DNA of 40,805 nt from Sphingomonadales bacterium (GCA_025356275.1 JANXUK010000115.1:1-40805); one strand, 5' to 3'. Numbered from the stretch's first letter, positions 25,509 through 34,574 are shown. Notes: a model not told the origin generated them from the sequence alone. Numbers and translations are program-made.

Positions 25509-27764
25509 TCAGAAGCGAACGGTGGCTTCCACCGTGATCGTCCTGGGCTCGTCTAGATATTTGAGAGCGGTCGGCGAGTTCGTCAGCGGTGCAGGCCATG
25601 CATTGGCGAAGCTGTACGTCTTCGTGTTGGTCAGGTTTTTGCCGACCAAAGCCAGCGACCAATGGCCGTTCGCCGCAGCAAGCTCAACTCGGCCATCCAG
25701 CTTGGCATAGGCATTTTGTACGCCGTAGATCAGGCTCTGATCATCGGAATTGTAGAAACGCGAACGATAAGCTGCCTTCAATGTGGTGGTAAGTTTCAGC
25801 GCCTCGCCAATCCGGGCGTGGTGCTCCACTTGGATATTGCCCGTCCATTTCGATGCATAGGTCAGCGGTTCGCCGGCCAGATTGTTAAACTGCGGACTGT
25901 TCGCGGCACCTGCGGGTGCTGCGGAATTGCAGACCGCCAGCGGCTGCCGGGCCAAGCAGTTGGCGCCCAGGAAGTCATCATATTTGGCTTTCTGATAGGC
26001 GCCGTTGAAGCTCAGCTTCAAGGTTTCCAGCGGAGCCCAGCTCAGGCTCGCTTCAATGCCGCGGGATGTCGCGGCACCGGCATTCTTGGTTACGAAACCA
26101 CCGCCGTTGCATGTGGCGCAGAACACCGAGGTCTGAAGATTCTTGATCGTGGTGTCATAGAGAGAGATGTTCACGATCACGCGGTTATCGGCGAATGCCG
26201 ATTTGACGCCGACTTCGAAACTCCTGGAATTTTCCGGCAAGAACGCAAACGGCGGAAGCGCCAGTGGCGCGGGATTGTTAATGTTATTGCTGATGAATCC
26301 GCCCGATTTGGAGCCGCGCGCATATGTGCCGTAGAACATCACGTGGGGCGTGATCTTATATTGGAGCGTCGCGGAGGGATCGAGATGGTTCTCGTTGAAG
26401 CTCCCGCTCTCGGTGAAAGGCGCCCCTTGCAGCGGGAAGCCAATGGAAGAACCCGCATAACGGCCCGATTTGTCGATCTTCGTATAGCGCAGGCTGCCGA
26501 TCAGGTGGAGCTCATCCGTTATTTTATAAGTCGCTTGGCCGAATGCCGAATAGGTCTTGCCTGTCTGGTTGAAATCGCTCGTCGTCGACCCCGCCACGAA
26601 CCCGCCGTACAAATTATAGTTGAACGGCTGCCCAACATAATATTTGTTCCAGTCAAAATAGACACCAACAATATAGTTCAATCGTTTATCTTCGGGGGAA
26701 GCAATCCGGGCTTCAGCCGAATATTGTTTGAAGTTCTCGAGAATCCGATTGAGGAAGATTGCGGGGTTATCGTTGCTGTAGGAATTGGCGCGGTGGGCAT
26801 TGAACGATGAATAGCCTGTCACCACCGTCAATGTGTGGTTGCCGAGCGGCATATTGCCGGTCAACGAACCGTTCCAACCCGAATAGTGCGCCGCGTTGGC
26901 GAAGCCGAACGGATTGGGATCGGTGAACTGTACGCTATTCACCTGCCCCGGCACCGTCAGCGATGCCATGACCTGATTCTCGCCCTTGCTCTCGGTATTT
27001 GCATATTGCAGCTTGGCGATCAGATCATAACCGGCCGAAGGTTCGTAGCGCAGCGCGATCCGTCCCACGCGTTCCTTGCTGCGCGGATTGTCCTTGCCGG
27101 TCACAAGATTAGGGACATAGCCGTCATAATCGAGCACCCGTCCGGAAACGCGGGCGGAGAGTGTGTCGCTTAAAGGCCCGGAAACATAGCCGCTGAACTC
27201 CGTTCCATCGAGATTGAAATTATAGGATCCGGTCGCGGAAGCCTGGAACGTGCGGGTCGGATTGGCGGTCACGACGCTGATAGCGCCGGCGGCCGTGTTC
27301 TTGCCGAACAACGCACCTTGCGGCCCGCGCAGCACCTCCACCCGTTCGATATCGAAGAAGGGGGATGTGAATTGCTGCGGGCGCCCCGAATAGATCCCAT
27401 CGACATACATGCTGACCGTCGAATCGAAGGCGAAATTGGCCGGCCCTGTCCCAAAGCCGCGCAAATAGATGGTGTCGGCAAAATTCAGCCGCTCGATATA
27501 CAGGTTCGGAATTGAATTTTGCAGGCTGTGCAAATCGGAATCGTGGAATTTCGCGATCTGCTGTCCTCCGAGCACCGTCATCGAGATCGGCACATCCTGG
27601 ATATTCTGCTCGCGCTTCTGTGCGGTGACGATAATCTCATCCAAGGACGGATCCGCGCGGCTAGCTGCCGGAGCCGGGCCCTGGGCAGCCATCGCGGGTG
27701 CACCGATCGTGATGGCCAGCAGGATTGCCGGCGTAATAAGATGACGGTTTAACAGAATCCCCAT
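25509..27764 (-). CDS. TonB-dependent outer-membrane receptor
   Basis: A 751-residue receptor with a signal peptide (MGILLNRHLITPAILLA... to AMAA, about 27 residues), DEIIVTAQKREQNIQDVPIS at the plug start, ERVEVLRGPQGALFGKN in the plug and a barrel ending EATVRF. It is monocistronic and closed by the hairpin at 25462. GAGAGG precedes the ATG at 27764. It is divergent from the FadB-like gene behind a tandem pair of operators (27860-27902), so uptake and beta-oxidation are probably induced together. It differs in sequence from the receptor at 8642, implying a second ligand or another form of the substrate. Confidence 0.93.
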   Translation of the reverse strand: MGILLNRHLITPAILLAITIGAPAMAAQGPAPAASRADPSLDEIIVTAQKREQNIQDVPISMTVLGGQQIAKFHDSDLHSLQNSIPNLYIERLNFADTIYLRGFGTGPANFAFDSTVSMYVDGIYSGRPQQFTSPFFDIERVEVLRGPQGALFGKNTAAGAISVVTANPTRTFQASATGSYNFNLDGTEFSGYVSGPLSDTLSARVSGRVLDYDGYVPNLVTGKDNPRSKERVGRIALRYEPSAGYDLIAKLQYANTESKGENQVMASLTVPGQVNSVQFTDPNPFGFANAAHYSGWNGSLTGNMPLGNHTLTVVTGYSSFNAHRANSYSNDNPAIFLNRILENFKQYSAEARIASPEDKRLNYIVGVYFDWNKYYVGQPFNYNLYGGFVAGSTTSDFNQTGKTYSAFGQATYKITDELHLIGSLRYTKIDKSGRYAGSSIGFPLQGAPFTESGSFNENHLDPSATLQYKITPHVMFYGTYARGSKSGGFISNNINNPAPLALPPFAFLPENSRSFEVGVKSAFADNRVIVNISLYDTTIKNLQTSVFCATCNGGGFVTKNAGAATSRGIEASLSWAPLETLKLSFNGAYQKAKYDDFLGANCLARQPLAVCNSAAPAGAANSPQFNNLAGEPLTYASKWTGNIQVEHHARIGEALKLTTTLKAAYRSRFYNSDDQSLIYGVQNAYAKLDGRVELAAANGHWSLALVGKNLTNTKTYSFANAWPAPLTNSPTALKYLDEPRTITVEATVRF

Positions 27765-27859
27765 TTTATCCTCTCCCTCCGGCGGCGTCGTTGCGGCGCA
27801 CGCTCATCCCGCGCCCCTTTCGATTCTGAAAGGTATCACGCATAAACCAACCCTAACTA

Positions 27860-27877
27860 CATCAATGTAGATTGACA
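27860..27877. promoter_or_regulatory. Palindromic operator, copy C1 (tandem)
   Basis: CATCAA, six bases, TTGACA: four of the six arm positions pair exactly. It matches the shared pattern YRTCAA-N6-TTGACR. It is the first of two copies whose equivalent bases are 25 bp apart, between the divergent TonB receptor and the FadB-like gene. Confidence 0.65.
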
Positions 27878-27884
27878 AGATATT

Positions 27885-27902
27885 TATCAATGTAAATTGA
27901 CA
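27885..27902. promoter_or_regulatory. Palindromic operator, copy C2 (tandem)
   Basis: TATCAA, six bases, TTGACA. It is the second copy, exactly 25 bp from C1, with a nearly identical spacer (TGTAAA versus TGTAGA) and a flanking ATTGACAA shared by both. The pair could hold two dimers, one per divergent promoter, or bind cooperatively. Confidence 0.7.
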
Positions 27903-27946
27903 AATATCTGTCCGGCATGGATGCCGATCCGGATGGGAGATGGAAA

Positions 27947-30043
27947 TTGAACTCTGAACAAGCGGTGCGCTATCGCATCCACGACACCGTTGCGGTTGTG
28001 TTGATCGATCAGCCGCCGGTCAATGCGCTTGGCGCCGCCGTGCGTGAAGGCCTGATCGCCATGCTGCACCGGGCGCTGGCGGACGAGCAGGCGCAGGCGA
28101 TCCTTATCATCGGCGCCAACGATCGGTTTGTCGCGGGTGCGGATATCCGCGAATTCGGCAAGCCGCGGCAGGGGCCCGCAATATCCGATATCCAAAAGGC
28201 GATGGAGCGCGCGCCCAAACCTGTCATCTGCGCGATGGACGGACATGCGCTTGGCGGCGGCCTGGAACTGGCATTGGCGGCCCATTACCGCATCGCCACG
28301 CCGCGCGTAAAACTCGGCTTGCCGGAAATTCAACTGGGCCTGCTGCCCGGCGCGGGCGGCACCCAGCGACTGACGCGCCTGATCGGCCCGGAAGCCGCGC
28401 TCGATCTGATCCTGACCGGAAAGCATATCGCCGCCCCGCGCGCCGCCGAACTGGGGATCATCGACCACATTGCCGAGGGCGATCTGCAACAGGCCGCTAT
28501 CGCCTTTGCGAAGCGCTGCGTTGCAGAAGGGCGGCTTGGACCGATCCTGATCGAGAAAGCCGACAGGGTGATCGATGTCGATCCGCGTATCATTTCCGAC
28601 GTCCGCGCGCGCAATGCCAAAAAATGGAAGGGCACGATCGCCCCCTTCAAGATCGTAGACTGCATCGAGGCGGCGACACGGCTGTCGCCCGATGAAGGCC
28701 TGCTCTTCGAAAGGGCGGCCTTCGAAGCCTGCAGCAACGACCCCGCCCACGCGGCCATGGTCCACCTGTTTTTTGCCGAGCGCAAGGCCGCGAAGGTAAA
28801 CGGCATATCCGCGACCACCCGGCCACGATCCATCGGATCGGCCGGCATCGTCGGTGCGGGCACGATGGGCGGCGGCATTGCGATGAGCCTGGCCGAGGCG
28901 GGGCTGCCCGTGAAGCTGCTCGATAATACGCAGCAGGCGCTGGATGCCGGCATTGCCAGGATACGGCACAATTACAGTCTGTCGGTCGATCGCGGATCGA
29001 TGGCCCGGGCAAAGGCCGATGCGGCCATTGCGAAGATCAACCCCGTCATCGGTTACGACCATCTTGCCGATGTCGACCTCGTCATCGAGGCCGTATTTGA
29101 AACGAGGACGATCAAGCATGACGTCTTTCGCCGGATCGACGCGGTGGCCCGGCCCGGCGCGATCCTCGCCACCAACACGTCCGCGCTGGATATCGATGAG
29201 ATCGCCAGCGTCACCCGCAGACCCCAGGACGTTATCGGCCTGCACTTCTTCTCGCCTGCCAACGTCATGAAGCTGGTCGAGGTCGTGCGCGGCGTTCTCG
29301 CGTCCGACGAGACGGTGGTCAGCGCGATGGCCTTTGCCAACGCGATTGCCAAGGTGCCGGTTCTGGCGGGCAATTGCGAAGGCTTTATCGGCAACCGCAT
29401 TCTCCAGCGTTATGGGACCGAGGCGGATGCCCTGCTGCTGGAGGGCGCCACGCCATGGCAGATCGACATCGCGCTGAAGGATTTCGGCTTTCCGATGGGG
29501 ATCTATCTGATGCGCGATCTGGCAGGGCTGGACGTGGGGTGGCGGATGCGCGCGAACCGTATTGCTGCCGGTACGCTGGACCCCGCGGCGCCGGACTATG
29601 TTCCACTCGCGGATCGGCTATGCACGGCTGGCCGGTTCGGCCAGAAGACGGGGGCCGGCTACTACACCTATGCGGGGCGTACCGCGTCGCCCGATCCTGC
29701 GGTGGATGCGATGCTCGATCAAATCGCGGCCGAAAAGAATGTCATGCGGGGCCCGATAGAAGATGAGGAGATCGTATGGCGCATCCTGTGTGCGATGGTC
29801 AACGAAGGGGCCGATATCGTGAGCGAGGAGATTGCGCAGCGGGCCTCCGACATCGACGTCGCTTATGCCTTTGGCTATGGCTTTCCGAAATATCGGGGTG
29901 GGCCGATGTTCTGGGCGGAACAGCACGGCCTGCCGGCGGTGCATGACAGGATTGCTGCTTATGCAGCAAAGTACGGGCCGCGCTGGCAGCCGTCGGCCTT
30001 GCTGTCGGAGCGGGCGGCCGCCGGCAAGGGCTGGGACGGATAG
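27947..30043 (+). CDS. Bifunctional enoyl-CoA hydratase / 3-hydroxyacyl-CoA dehydrogenase (FadB/FadJ-like)
   Basis: A 698-residue multifunctional beta-oxidation enzyme. The N-terminal crotonase domain has both catalytic glutamates: E107 in ALGGGLELAL and E127 in LPEIQLGLLPGAGGTQRL. The NAD-binding domain starts SAGIVGAGTMGGGIA (302-310) and the dehydrogenase His is in IGLHFFSPANVMKLVEVV (H433); two C-terminal 3HCDH domains follow. It hydrates enoyl-CoA and oxidises the 3-hydroxyacyl-CoA in one polypeptide. I favour the TTG at 27947, which has GGGAGA 6 bases upstream; an ATG at 27917 adds 10 residues but has no ribosome-binding site. Monocistronic or leading into the next operon, downstream of tandem operators. 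Confidence 0.92.
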   Translation: MNSEQAVRYRIHDTVAVVLIDQPPVNALGAAVREGLIAMLHRALADEQAQAILIIGANDRFVAGADIREFGKPRQGPAISDIQKAMERAPKPVICAMDGHALGGGLELALAAHYRIATPRVKLGLPEIQLGLLPGAGGTQRLTRLIGPEAALDLILTGKHIAAPRAAELGIIDHIAEGDLQQAAIAFAKRCVAEGRLGPILIEKADRVIDVDPRIISDVRARNAKKWKGTIAPFKIVDCIEAATRLSPDEGLLFERAAFEACSNDPAHAAMVHLFFAERKAAKVNGISATTRPRSIGSAGIVGAGTMGGGIAMSLAEAGLPVKLLDNTQQALDAGIARIRHNYSLSVDRGSMARAKADAAIAKINPVIGYDHLADVDLVIEAVFETRTIKHDVFRRIDAVARPGAILATNTSALDIDEIASVTRRPQDVIGLHFFSPANVMKLVEVVRGVLASDETVVSAMAFANAIAKVPVLAGNCEGFIGNRILQRYGTEADALLLEGATPWQIDIALKDFGFPMGIYLMRDLAGLDVGWRMRANRIAAGTLDPAAPDYVPLADRLCTAGRFGQKTGAGYYTYAGRTASPDPAVDAMLDQIAAEKNVMRGPIEDEEIVWRILCAMVNEGADIVSEEIAQRASDIDVAYAFGYGFPKYRGGPMFWAEQHGLPAVHDRIAAYAAKYGPRWQPSALLSERAAAGKGWDG

Positions 30044-30098
30044 CTTTGTGCATGCTGCGCCAATCCCCGCAGCGCAAAAGCGCTTACGCATTTCATCT

Positions 30099-30116
30099 TG
30101 TCAATATATATTGACG
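30099..30116. promoter_or_regulatory. Palindromic operator, copy D, overlapping a promoter
   Basis: TGTCAA, TATATA, TTGACG: the arms pair in five of six positions around a symmetrical spacer. The left arm overlaps a plausible promoter: TTGTCA (30098-30103), 17 bp, TACATT (30121-30126). It lies about 64 bp before the CMD-like gene that heads the operon containing the MarR gene, so binding would give autoregulation. Confidence 0.75.
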
Positions 30117-30179
30117 TGTATACATTTACCCTAAAGCTGGGCGCCCCGAGGTAGACGGCAAGAACATAAGGATAGAGAC

Positions 30180-30815
30180 ATGCCGAGATTGCGCCAGGTT
30201 CCCCGCGAGGAGGTGACCGATCCCCTCGTACAATCGGTCTACACCAGCCTGTTCGGTGATCGCGATCCGGTCGCCCATCCCGGAACGGAGATGGGGACGC
30301 CAGGGCACTGGTGGACGGTATTGGCGCTGACCCCGCACATCCTGGAACATTTCGTCTTATGCTCGCGCATGTATCTGGGCCCCAAGATGCACCTTGATGC
30401 CCAGTTGCGGGAATTGGGCCAGTTGCGCGCCGGCTGGCTGAACGGATGCCAGTTCGTCTATTCGCAGCATTGCAAGATGGGACGCAACGCCGGGTTGACC
30501 GAGGAGCAGGTGCAGGCGGTCAAGGAATGGCCGGTCGCGACCTGCTTCGATCCCTGCCAGCAGGCCGTGCTGGCTTATGCGGATTGCCTGATCAGCCAGC
30601 GGGGCCGCGTGCCGGATGGCATCTTCGCCCGGCTCAAATCCTTTCTGTCGGACGAGGAAATCGTCGAACTGACCTACATCACCTGCTCCTACGACGGCTA
30701 TGCGGTGCTGACCCGCGCGCTCCGGCTGGAATTTGACGACCGCGACGATCCTGTCGTCGAGGTCGCCGCCACCGAACGCTATGACGGCGCCGATTTTATG
30801 GGCAGGCCGCGCTGA
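30180..30815 (+). CDS. Carboxymuconolactone decarboxylase-like (AhpD-fold) protein
   Basis: A 211-residue all-helical protein with the CMD core ELGQLRAGWLNGCQFVYSQH (E78, C90, H97). In AhpD the active pair is CxxC with His four residues on. Here the first Cys and the His are kept but the second Cys is Val93, so AhpD-like peroxidase-reductase chemistry is unlikely. Proteins of this type are common in sphingomonad and actinobacterial catabolic clusters with no assigned reaction; decarboxylation or double-bond isomerisation of a ring-opened acid are possibilities. AAGGA precedes the ATG. First gene of the operon under operator D. Confidence 0.8.
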   Translation: MPRLRQVPREEVTDPLVQSVYTSLFGDRDPVAHPGTEMGTPGHWWTVLALTPHILEHFVLCSRMYLGPKMHLDAQLRELGQLRAGWLNGCQFVYSQHCKMGRNAGLTEEQVQAVKEWPVATCFDPCQQAVLAYADCLISQRGRVPDGIFARLKSFLSDEEIVELTYITCSYDGYAVLTRALRLEFDDRDDPVVEVAATERYDGADFMGRPR

Positions 30816-30868
30816 AAAGCCGCCGCCTGCGGCCCATCCCTTATTCTATATCTTCATGGGAGAACGAC

Positions 30869-31156
30869 ATGTCCACTTTCGTCATTTTCATCCGCAACCA
30901 GATGCACGATGCCGAGGAGTTCAAGACCTACTCCGCCAAATCGGCGGTGGCTCGCGGCGATCACCAGCTGAAGGCGCATGTCTATTATGGCGCGGTGGAG
31001 ACGCTGGAAGGCGATCCCGCCGATGGCGTCGTGGTGGTCGAATTCGCAGACCGCGCGGCGGCGCTCGCCTGGTATGAAAGCCCTGCCTATCAGGAAGCCA
31101 AACAGCATCGGTTGAAGGCCGCGGACTATCGCGTGATCATGGTCGACGGACTTTGA
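30869..31156 (+). CDS. DUF1330 family protein
   Basis: A 95-residue ferredoxin-like-fold protein of the DUF1330 type, related to the dimeric alpha-beta barrel (EthD/YciI-like) group. Signs are FVIFIRNQMHDAEEF at the start, YYGAVETLEGDP in the middle, and VVVEFADRAAALAWYESPAYQEAKQHR, the family's most conserved stretch. GGGAGA lies 7 bases before the ATG. The function is not known. In catabolic clusters such small proteins are sometimes isomerases or accessory factors, but nothing in this sequence decides it. It is 53 bp after the CMD-like gene. Confidence 0.85.
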   Translation: MSTFVIFIRNQMHDAEEFKTYSAKSAVARGDHQLKAHVYYGAVETLEGDPADGVVVVEFADRAAALAWYESPAYQEAKQHRLKAADYRVIMVDGL

Positions 31157-31178
31157 GCCGGAGCCCGGATCATCTGCG

Positions 31179-32384
31179 ATGACAGCCTTGAGAAGGGCGG
31201 CAATCGTGGCCCCGATCCGCACGCCGGTGGCGCGCTTTCTGGGCGCGCTCAGCGCACTGCCGGCGGAGCGGCTGGCGGCGCACGTCATCCGCGCGACCGT
31301 CGATCGCGCCGGTATCGATCCCGCGCTGATCGACGACGTGGTGTTCGCGCAAAGCTATGCGAACAGCGAGGCGCCCTGCATCGGTCGCTGGGCGGCGCTG
31401 GCGGCGGGGTTGCCGATCGAGACCGCCGGGTGTCAGGTCGACCGGCGGTGCGGTGGGGGCCTGCAGGCCGTCGTCAATGCCGCGATGATGGTCCAGACGG
31501 GTGTGGCCGATGTCGTGCTCGCGGGCGGCGTCGAGAGCATGAGCAACATCGAATATTACACCACCGCCATGCGCGGCGGTGCGCGTGCGGGATCGGTCCA
31601 GTTGTTCGACAGGCTGGAAAGGGGGCGGGAACGTTCCCAGCCGGTCGAGCGCTTCGGCGCCATCTCCGGCATGATCGAGACCGCCGAGAACCTGGCCAAG
31701 ACATTCGGCATCGATCGGGACGCGGCCGATGCCTTTGCCGCGCAAAGCCACCATCGGGCCGCATCGGCATGGCAAGAGGGCCGCTTCGATGCCGAAGTGG
31801 TGCCGGTGCCCGTGCCGCAGCGCAAGGGAGACCCGCTGTCTTTCGCGCGGGATGATGGCGTGCGCCCGGAAACGACCGCGGAAAGCCTGTCGGCGTTGCG
31901 CCCGCTGCTCCCGGGGGGTGCGGTAACGGCAGGCAATGCCAGCCAGCAGAACGATGCCGCCGCCGCGTGCCTTATCGTGGCGGAGGACCGCCTGGAGGCG
32001 CTGGGACTGACGCCGATGGGATTTCTGGCGGGCTGGGCCGTCGCGGGATGCGATCCGGCGCAGATGGGCATCGGGCCCGTACCCGCCGCGGCTAAGCTGT
32101 TCGCACGTACCGGGCTCGGCTGGAACGATATGGACCTTGTCGAGATCAACGAAGCCTTTGCCGTGCAGGTGCTGGCTGTGATGAAAGCCGCAGGGCTGGA
32201 AGATCAGTCGCGAGTCAACGTCAACGGTTCGGGGATATCGTTGGGCCATCCGATCGGCGCGACCGGCGTCCGCATCATGACCAGCCTGCTGCACGAGATG
32301 CAGCGGCGCCAGGCGCGATATGGCCTGGAGACGATGTGCATCGGCGGCGGCCAGGGTATCGCGGCGATATTCGAACGCGCCTGA
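31179..32384 (+). CDS. Acetyl-CoA acyltransferase (thiolase), second copy
   Basis: A 401-residue thiolase with nucleophile VDRRCGGGLQAV (C91), VEINEAFAVQ, GSGISLGHPIGATG (H357) and TMCIGGGQG (C387). All three catalytic residues are present. It differs clearly from the thiolase at 13007, so the two probably act on different chain positions or at different rounds of beta-oxidation. It starts 22 bp after the DUF1330 gene and its stop overlaps the next start (TGATG, 32382-32386). Confidence 0.92.
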   Translation: MTALRRAAIVAPIRTPVARFLGALSALPAERLAAHVIRATVDRAGIDPALIDDVVFAQSYANSEAPCIGRWAALAAGLPIETAGCQVDRRCGGGLQAVVNAAMMVQTGVADVVLAGGVESMSNIEYYTTAMRGGARAGSVQLFDRLERGRERSQPVERFGAISGMIETAENLAKTFGIDRDAADAFAAQSHHRAASAWQEGRFDAEVVPVPVPQRKGDPLSFARDDGVRPETTAESLSALRPLLPGGAVTAGNASQQNDAAAACLIVAEDRLEALGLTPMGFLAGWAVAGCDPAQMGIGPVPAAAKLFARTGLGWNDMDLVEINEAFAVQVLAVMKAAGLEDQSRVNVNGSGISLGHPIGATGVRIMTSLLHEMQRRQARYGLETMCIGGGQGIAAIFERA

Positions 32385-33619
32385 TGCAGCGCCTGCTCGA
32401 CCAGTTCAGGGCGGGGGAGACGATCTACCTGCCGGGGGCGACCGGCGAAATCGTGCCGCTGACGCAGGCATTGGCGGCCGAGCCGGATCGGATGCGGGGG
32501 GTGACCGTCCTCAGTTGCCTGGTCCCCGGCATCAACAGGTTCGATTATGCGGCCCTGGATGACAGCGCGCGACTGACGACCTTCATGCTGTCCCCGGCGC
32601 TGCGATCGTCGTTCGATGCCGGCAGGATTAAGCTGATCCCGGCGTGCTACAGCGCCATCGCCCGCCATATGCGCGATAGGGTTGCGATCGATACCGCCGT
32701 CGCGCATGTCGCGCCGCCCGATGCCGATGGGATGAGTTCGCTCGGCATAGCCGCCGATTTTTCCCCGATAGCCTGGCGGGCGGCGCGGCGCCGGGTCGCG
32801 ATCGTCAATCCGGCCATGCCCGCTATGCGGCGCGGCCCCCGTATCCGGCTGAAGGATGCGGACATCGTTCTCGACGGCGATAGCGGGTTGCTGGAGGTCG
32901 AGTCCCGCTCGGCTTCCGCCGAGGCTGCAGCCATTGCCTGCCGGGCTGCCGCCCTGATCCCGGATGGCGCCGCCATTCAGCTTGGCATCGGCGGAGCATC
33001 CGCGGCGATATGCGATCAACTGACCCTGCATCGCGGGCTGCGCCTGCGTTCGGGCATGGCGCCCGAGGCGGCCTGGCAACTGGCGGAGGCCGGTGCACTG
33101 GCGGATCCGGACACCCATCATGTCGGCATTGCCGCGGGATCAGACACATTTTACCGATTTCTGGGCGAAAGCGATCTCGTCGGTTTCGCCGATACCGGTT
33201 TTACCCATGATGCGGCGATGTTGCGTGGTATCGAACGCTTCCACGCGATCAATGGCGCGCTGGAGGTCGACCTGATGGGACAGGTCAACCTGGAATATCA
33301 AGATGGACGATCGATCAGCGGCGTCGGCGGTGCCCCCGATTTCGCGCGGGCCGCCGCCGTTTCGCCGGGCGGGCGATCGCTGGTGCTGTTGCCGTCGACG
33401 GCGCGTGGAGGGCAGATATCGCGGATCGTCGCGCGGATAAACGCGCCCACCGTCTCGCTGGCGCGGGGCGACGTGGATACCGTCGTCACCGAATGGGGAA
33501 CGGCAGAGCTGCGCGATCTGTCGCTGGACGATCGCGCGCGGGCGCTGATCGCGGTGGCCGATGAGCGGTATCGCGATGATCTGGCCCGATGCTGGCGAGA
33601 CATACGAACAGGGCTGTGA
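32384..33619 (+). CDS. Acetyl-CoA hydrolase / 4-hydroxybutyrate CoA-transferase fold protein lacking the catalytic Glu
   Basis: A 411-residue protein of the class I CoA-transferase/acetyl-CoA hydrolase family. It shows GAAIQLGIGGASAAICDQL (near 195-213), ALEVDLMGQVNLEY (292-305) with the usual GQ, and VVTEWGTAELR near the C-terminus, the family's 'TExGxA' motif. In active CoA-transferases the segment after the glycine loop reads like 'LGIHTEM', with the Glu forming the covalent glutamyl-CoA. Here it reads LRLRSGM (G224 in that place). A simple CoA transferase is therefore doubtful; hydrolase or C-C-cleaving activity, as in the IpdAB ring-cleaving relatives, should be considered. Translation is coupled to the thiolase. 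Confidence 0.8.
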   Translation: MQRLLDQFRAGETIYLPGATGEIVPLTQALAAEPDRMRGVTVLSCLVPGINRFDYAALDDSARLTTFMLSPALRSSFDAGRIKLIPACYSAIARHMRDRVAIDTAVAHVAPPDADGMSSLGIAADFSPIAWRAARRRVAIVNPAMPAMRRGPRIRLKDADIVLDGDSGLLEVESRSASAEAAAIACRAAALIPDGAAIQLGIGGASAAICDQLTLHRGLRLRSGMAPEAAWQLAEAGALADPDTHHVGIAAGSDTFYRFLGESDLVGFADTGFTHDAAMLRGIERFHAINGALEVDLMGQVNLEYQDGRSISGVGGAPDFARAAAVSPGGRSLVLLPSTARGGQISRIVARINAPTVSLARGDVDTVVTEWGTAELRDLSLDDRARALIAVADERYRDDLARCWRDIRTGL

Positions 33620-33662
33620 CGGCCCCACGGAACCCATGTCAAACGGATGAAGGATCCACGAA

Positions 33663-34574
33663 ATGCACATGCTGGATGGAAAAGTCGTGGCGATCACGGG
33701 TGCGGGCCGTGGGATCGGCCGGGAAATCGCCCTGCTCTGCGCACGGGAGGGGGCGGCCGTGGTCGTCAACGACTTCGGTGGATCGCTGAGCGGTGACGGG
33801 TCGGATGCGGGACCCGCGGTTACAGTGGTTAAGGAGATCGAGCAGGCCGGCGGCCGCGCCATCGTCAACCTGGCGAATGTGGCGGATGCCGCCGGCGCGG
33901 CATCGATCGTCGACGATGCCATCGGCGCCTTCGGCCGCGTCGATGCCATTGTTAACAATGCCGGCGTATCGCGCGACGGGATGTTCCACAAGATGACCGC
34001 GGAGAATTGGCAAGCAGTGATCGACGTCCATCTGGGCGGCAGTTTCTATCTGTCCCGCGCCGCCGCGCCCCATTTCCGCGAACAGCGAAGCGGCTCCTTC
34101 GTACATATGACATCGACGTCGGGGCTGATCGGCAATGTCGGTCAATCCAATTATGCGGCGGCCAAGATGGGTATCGTAGGCCTTTCCAATTCCATCGCCC
34201 TGGATATGCAAAGTTTCGGCGTCCGATCAAATTGTGTCGCCCCTTTTGCGTGGAGCCGCATGACGGAAAGCATCCCGGTCCGTTCGGATGCCGAGCGGCA
34301 ACGGGTGGAGCGTCTGAAGACGATGACTCCGGACAAGATCGCACCGATCGTCGCCTTTCTCTGTTCAGACGCGGCGGTCGATGTCTCGGGGCAAATCTTC
34401 TGCGTGCGAAAAAACGAGATATTCCTCTTCTCGCCGCCGCGCCCGGTGCGATCGCTTCATCGCGCGGAAGGCTGGAGCCCGGCGACTATAGCATCCGAAC
34501 TGCTGCCGGCGTTCCGGCCCAGCCTCTTTCCGTTGCAGGTGTCAGGAGATCTCTTTGCCTGGGATCCCGTATGA
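33663..34574 (+). CDS. SDR-family dehydrogenase, MFE-2 (HSD17B4)-like
   Basis: A 303-residue SDR with TGAGRGIG (12-19), VVNDFGGS (the Asp favours NAD), NNAGVSRD, the active-site Ser in MTSTSG and SNYAAAKMG (Y164, K168). The C-terminal extension GQIFCVRKNEIFLFSPPRPVRSLHRAEGW is characteristic of the 3-hydroxyacyl-CoA dehydrogenase domain of peroxisomal multifunctional enzyme 2 and its bacterial single-domain relatives, which act on branched and steroid-side-chain acyl-CoAs. GAAGGA precedes the ATG. The matching hydratase (MaoC) is two genes downstream, so together they could be a split MFE-2. Confidence 0.9.
   Translation: MHMLDGKVVAITGAGRGIGREIALLCAREGAAVVVNDFGGSLSGDGSDAGPAVTVVKEIEQAGGRAIVNLANVADAAGAASIVDDAIGAFGRVDAIVNNAGVSRDGMFHKMTAENWQAVIDVHLGGSFYLSRAAAPHFREQRSGSFVHMTSTSGLIGNVGQSNYAAAKMGIVGLSNSIALDMQSFGVRSNCVAPFAWSRMTESIPVRSDAERQRVERLKTMTPDKIAPIVAFLCSDAAVDVSGQIFCVRKNEIFLFSPPRPVRSLHRAEGWSPATIASELLPAFRPSLFPLQVSGDLFAWDPV

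Noticed and set aside
30054..30083. Terminator-like repeats after the FadB-like gene
   Set aside because: The stems (GCTGCG/CGCAGC and GCGCAAAAGCGC) are short and no T-run follows, so I do not call a terminator.
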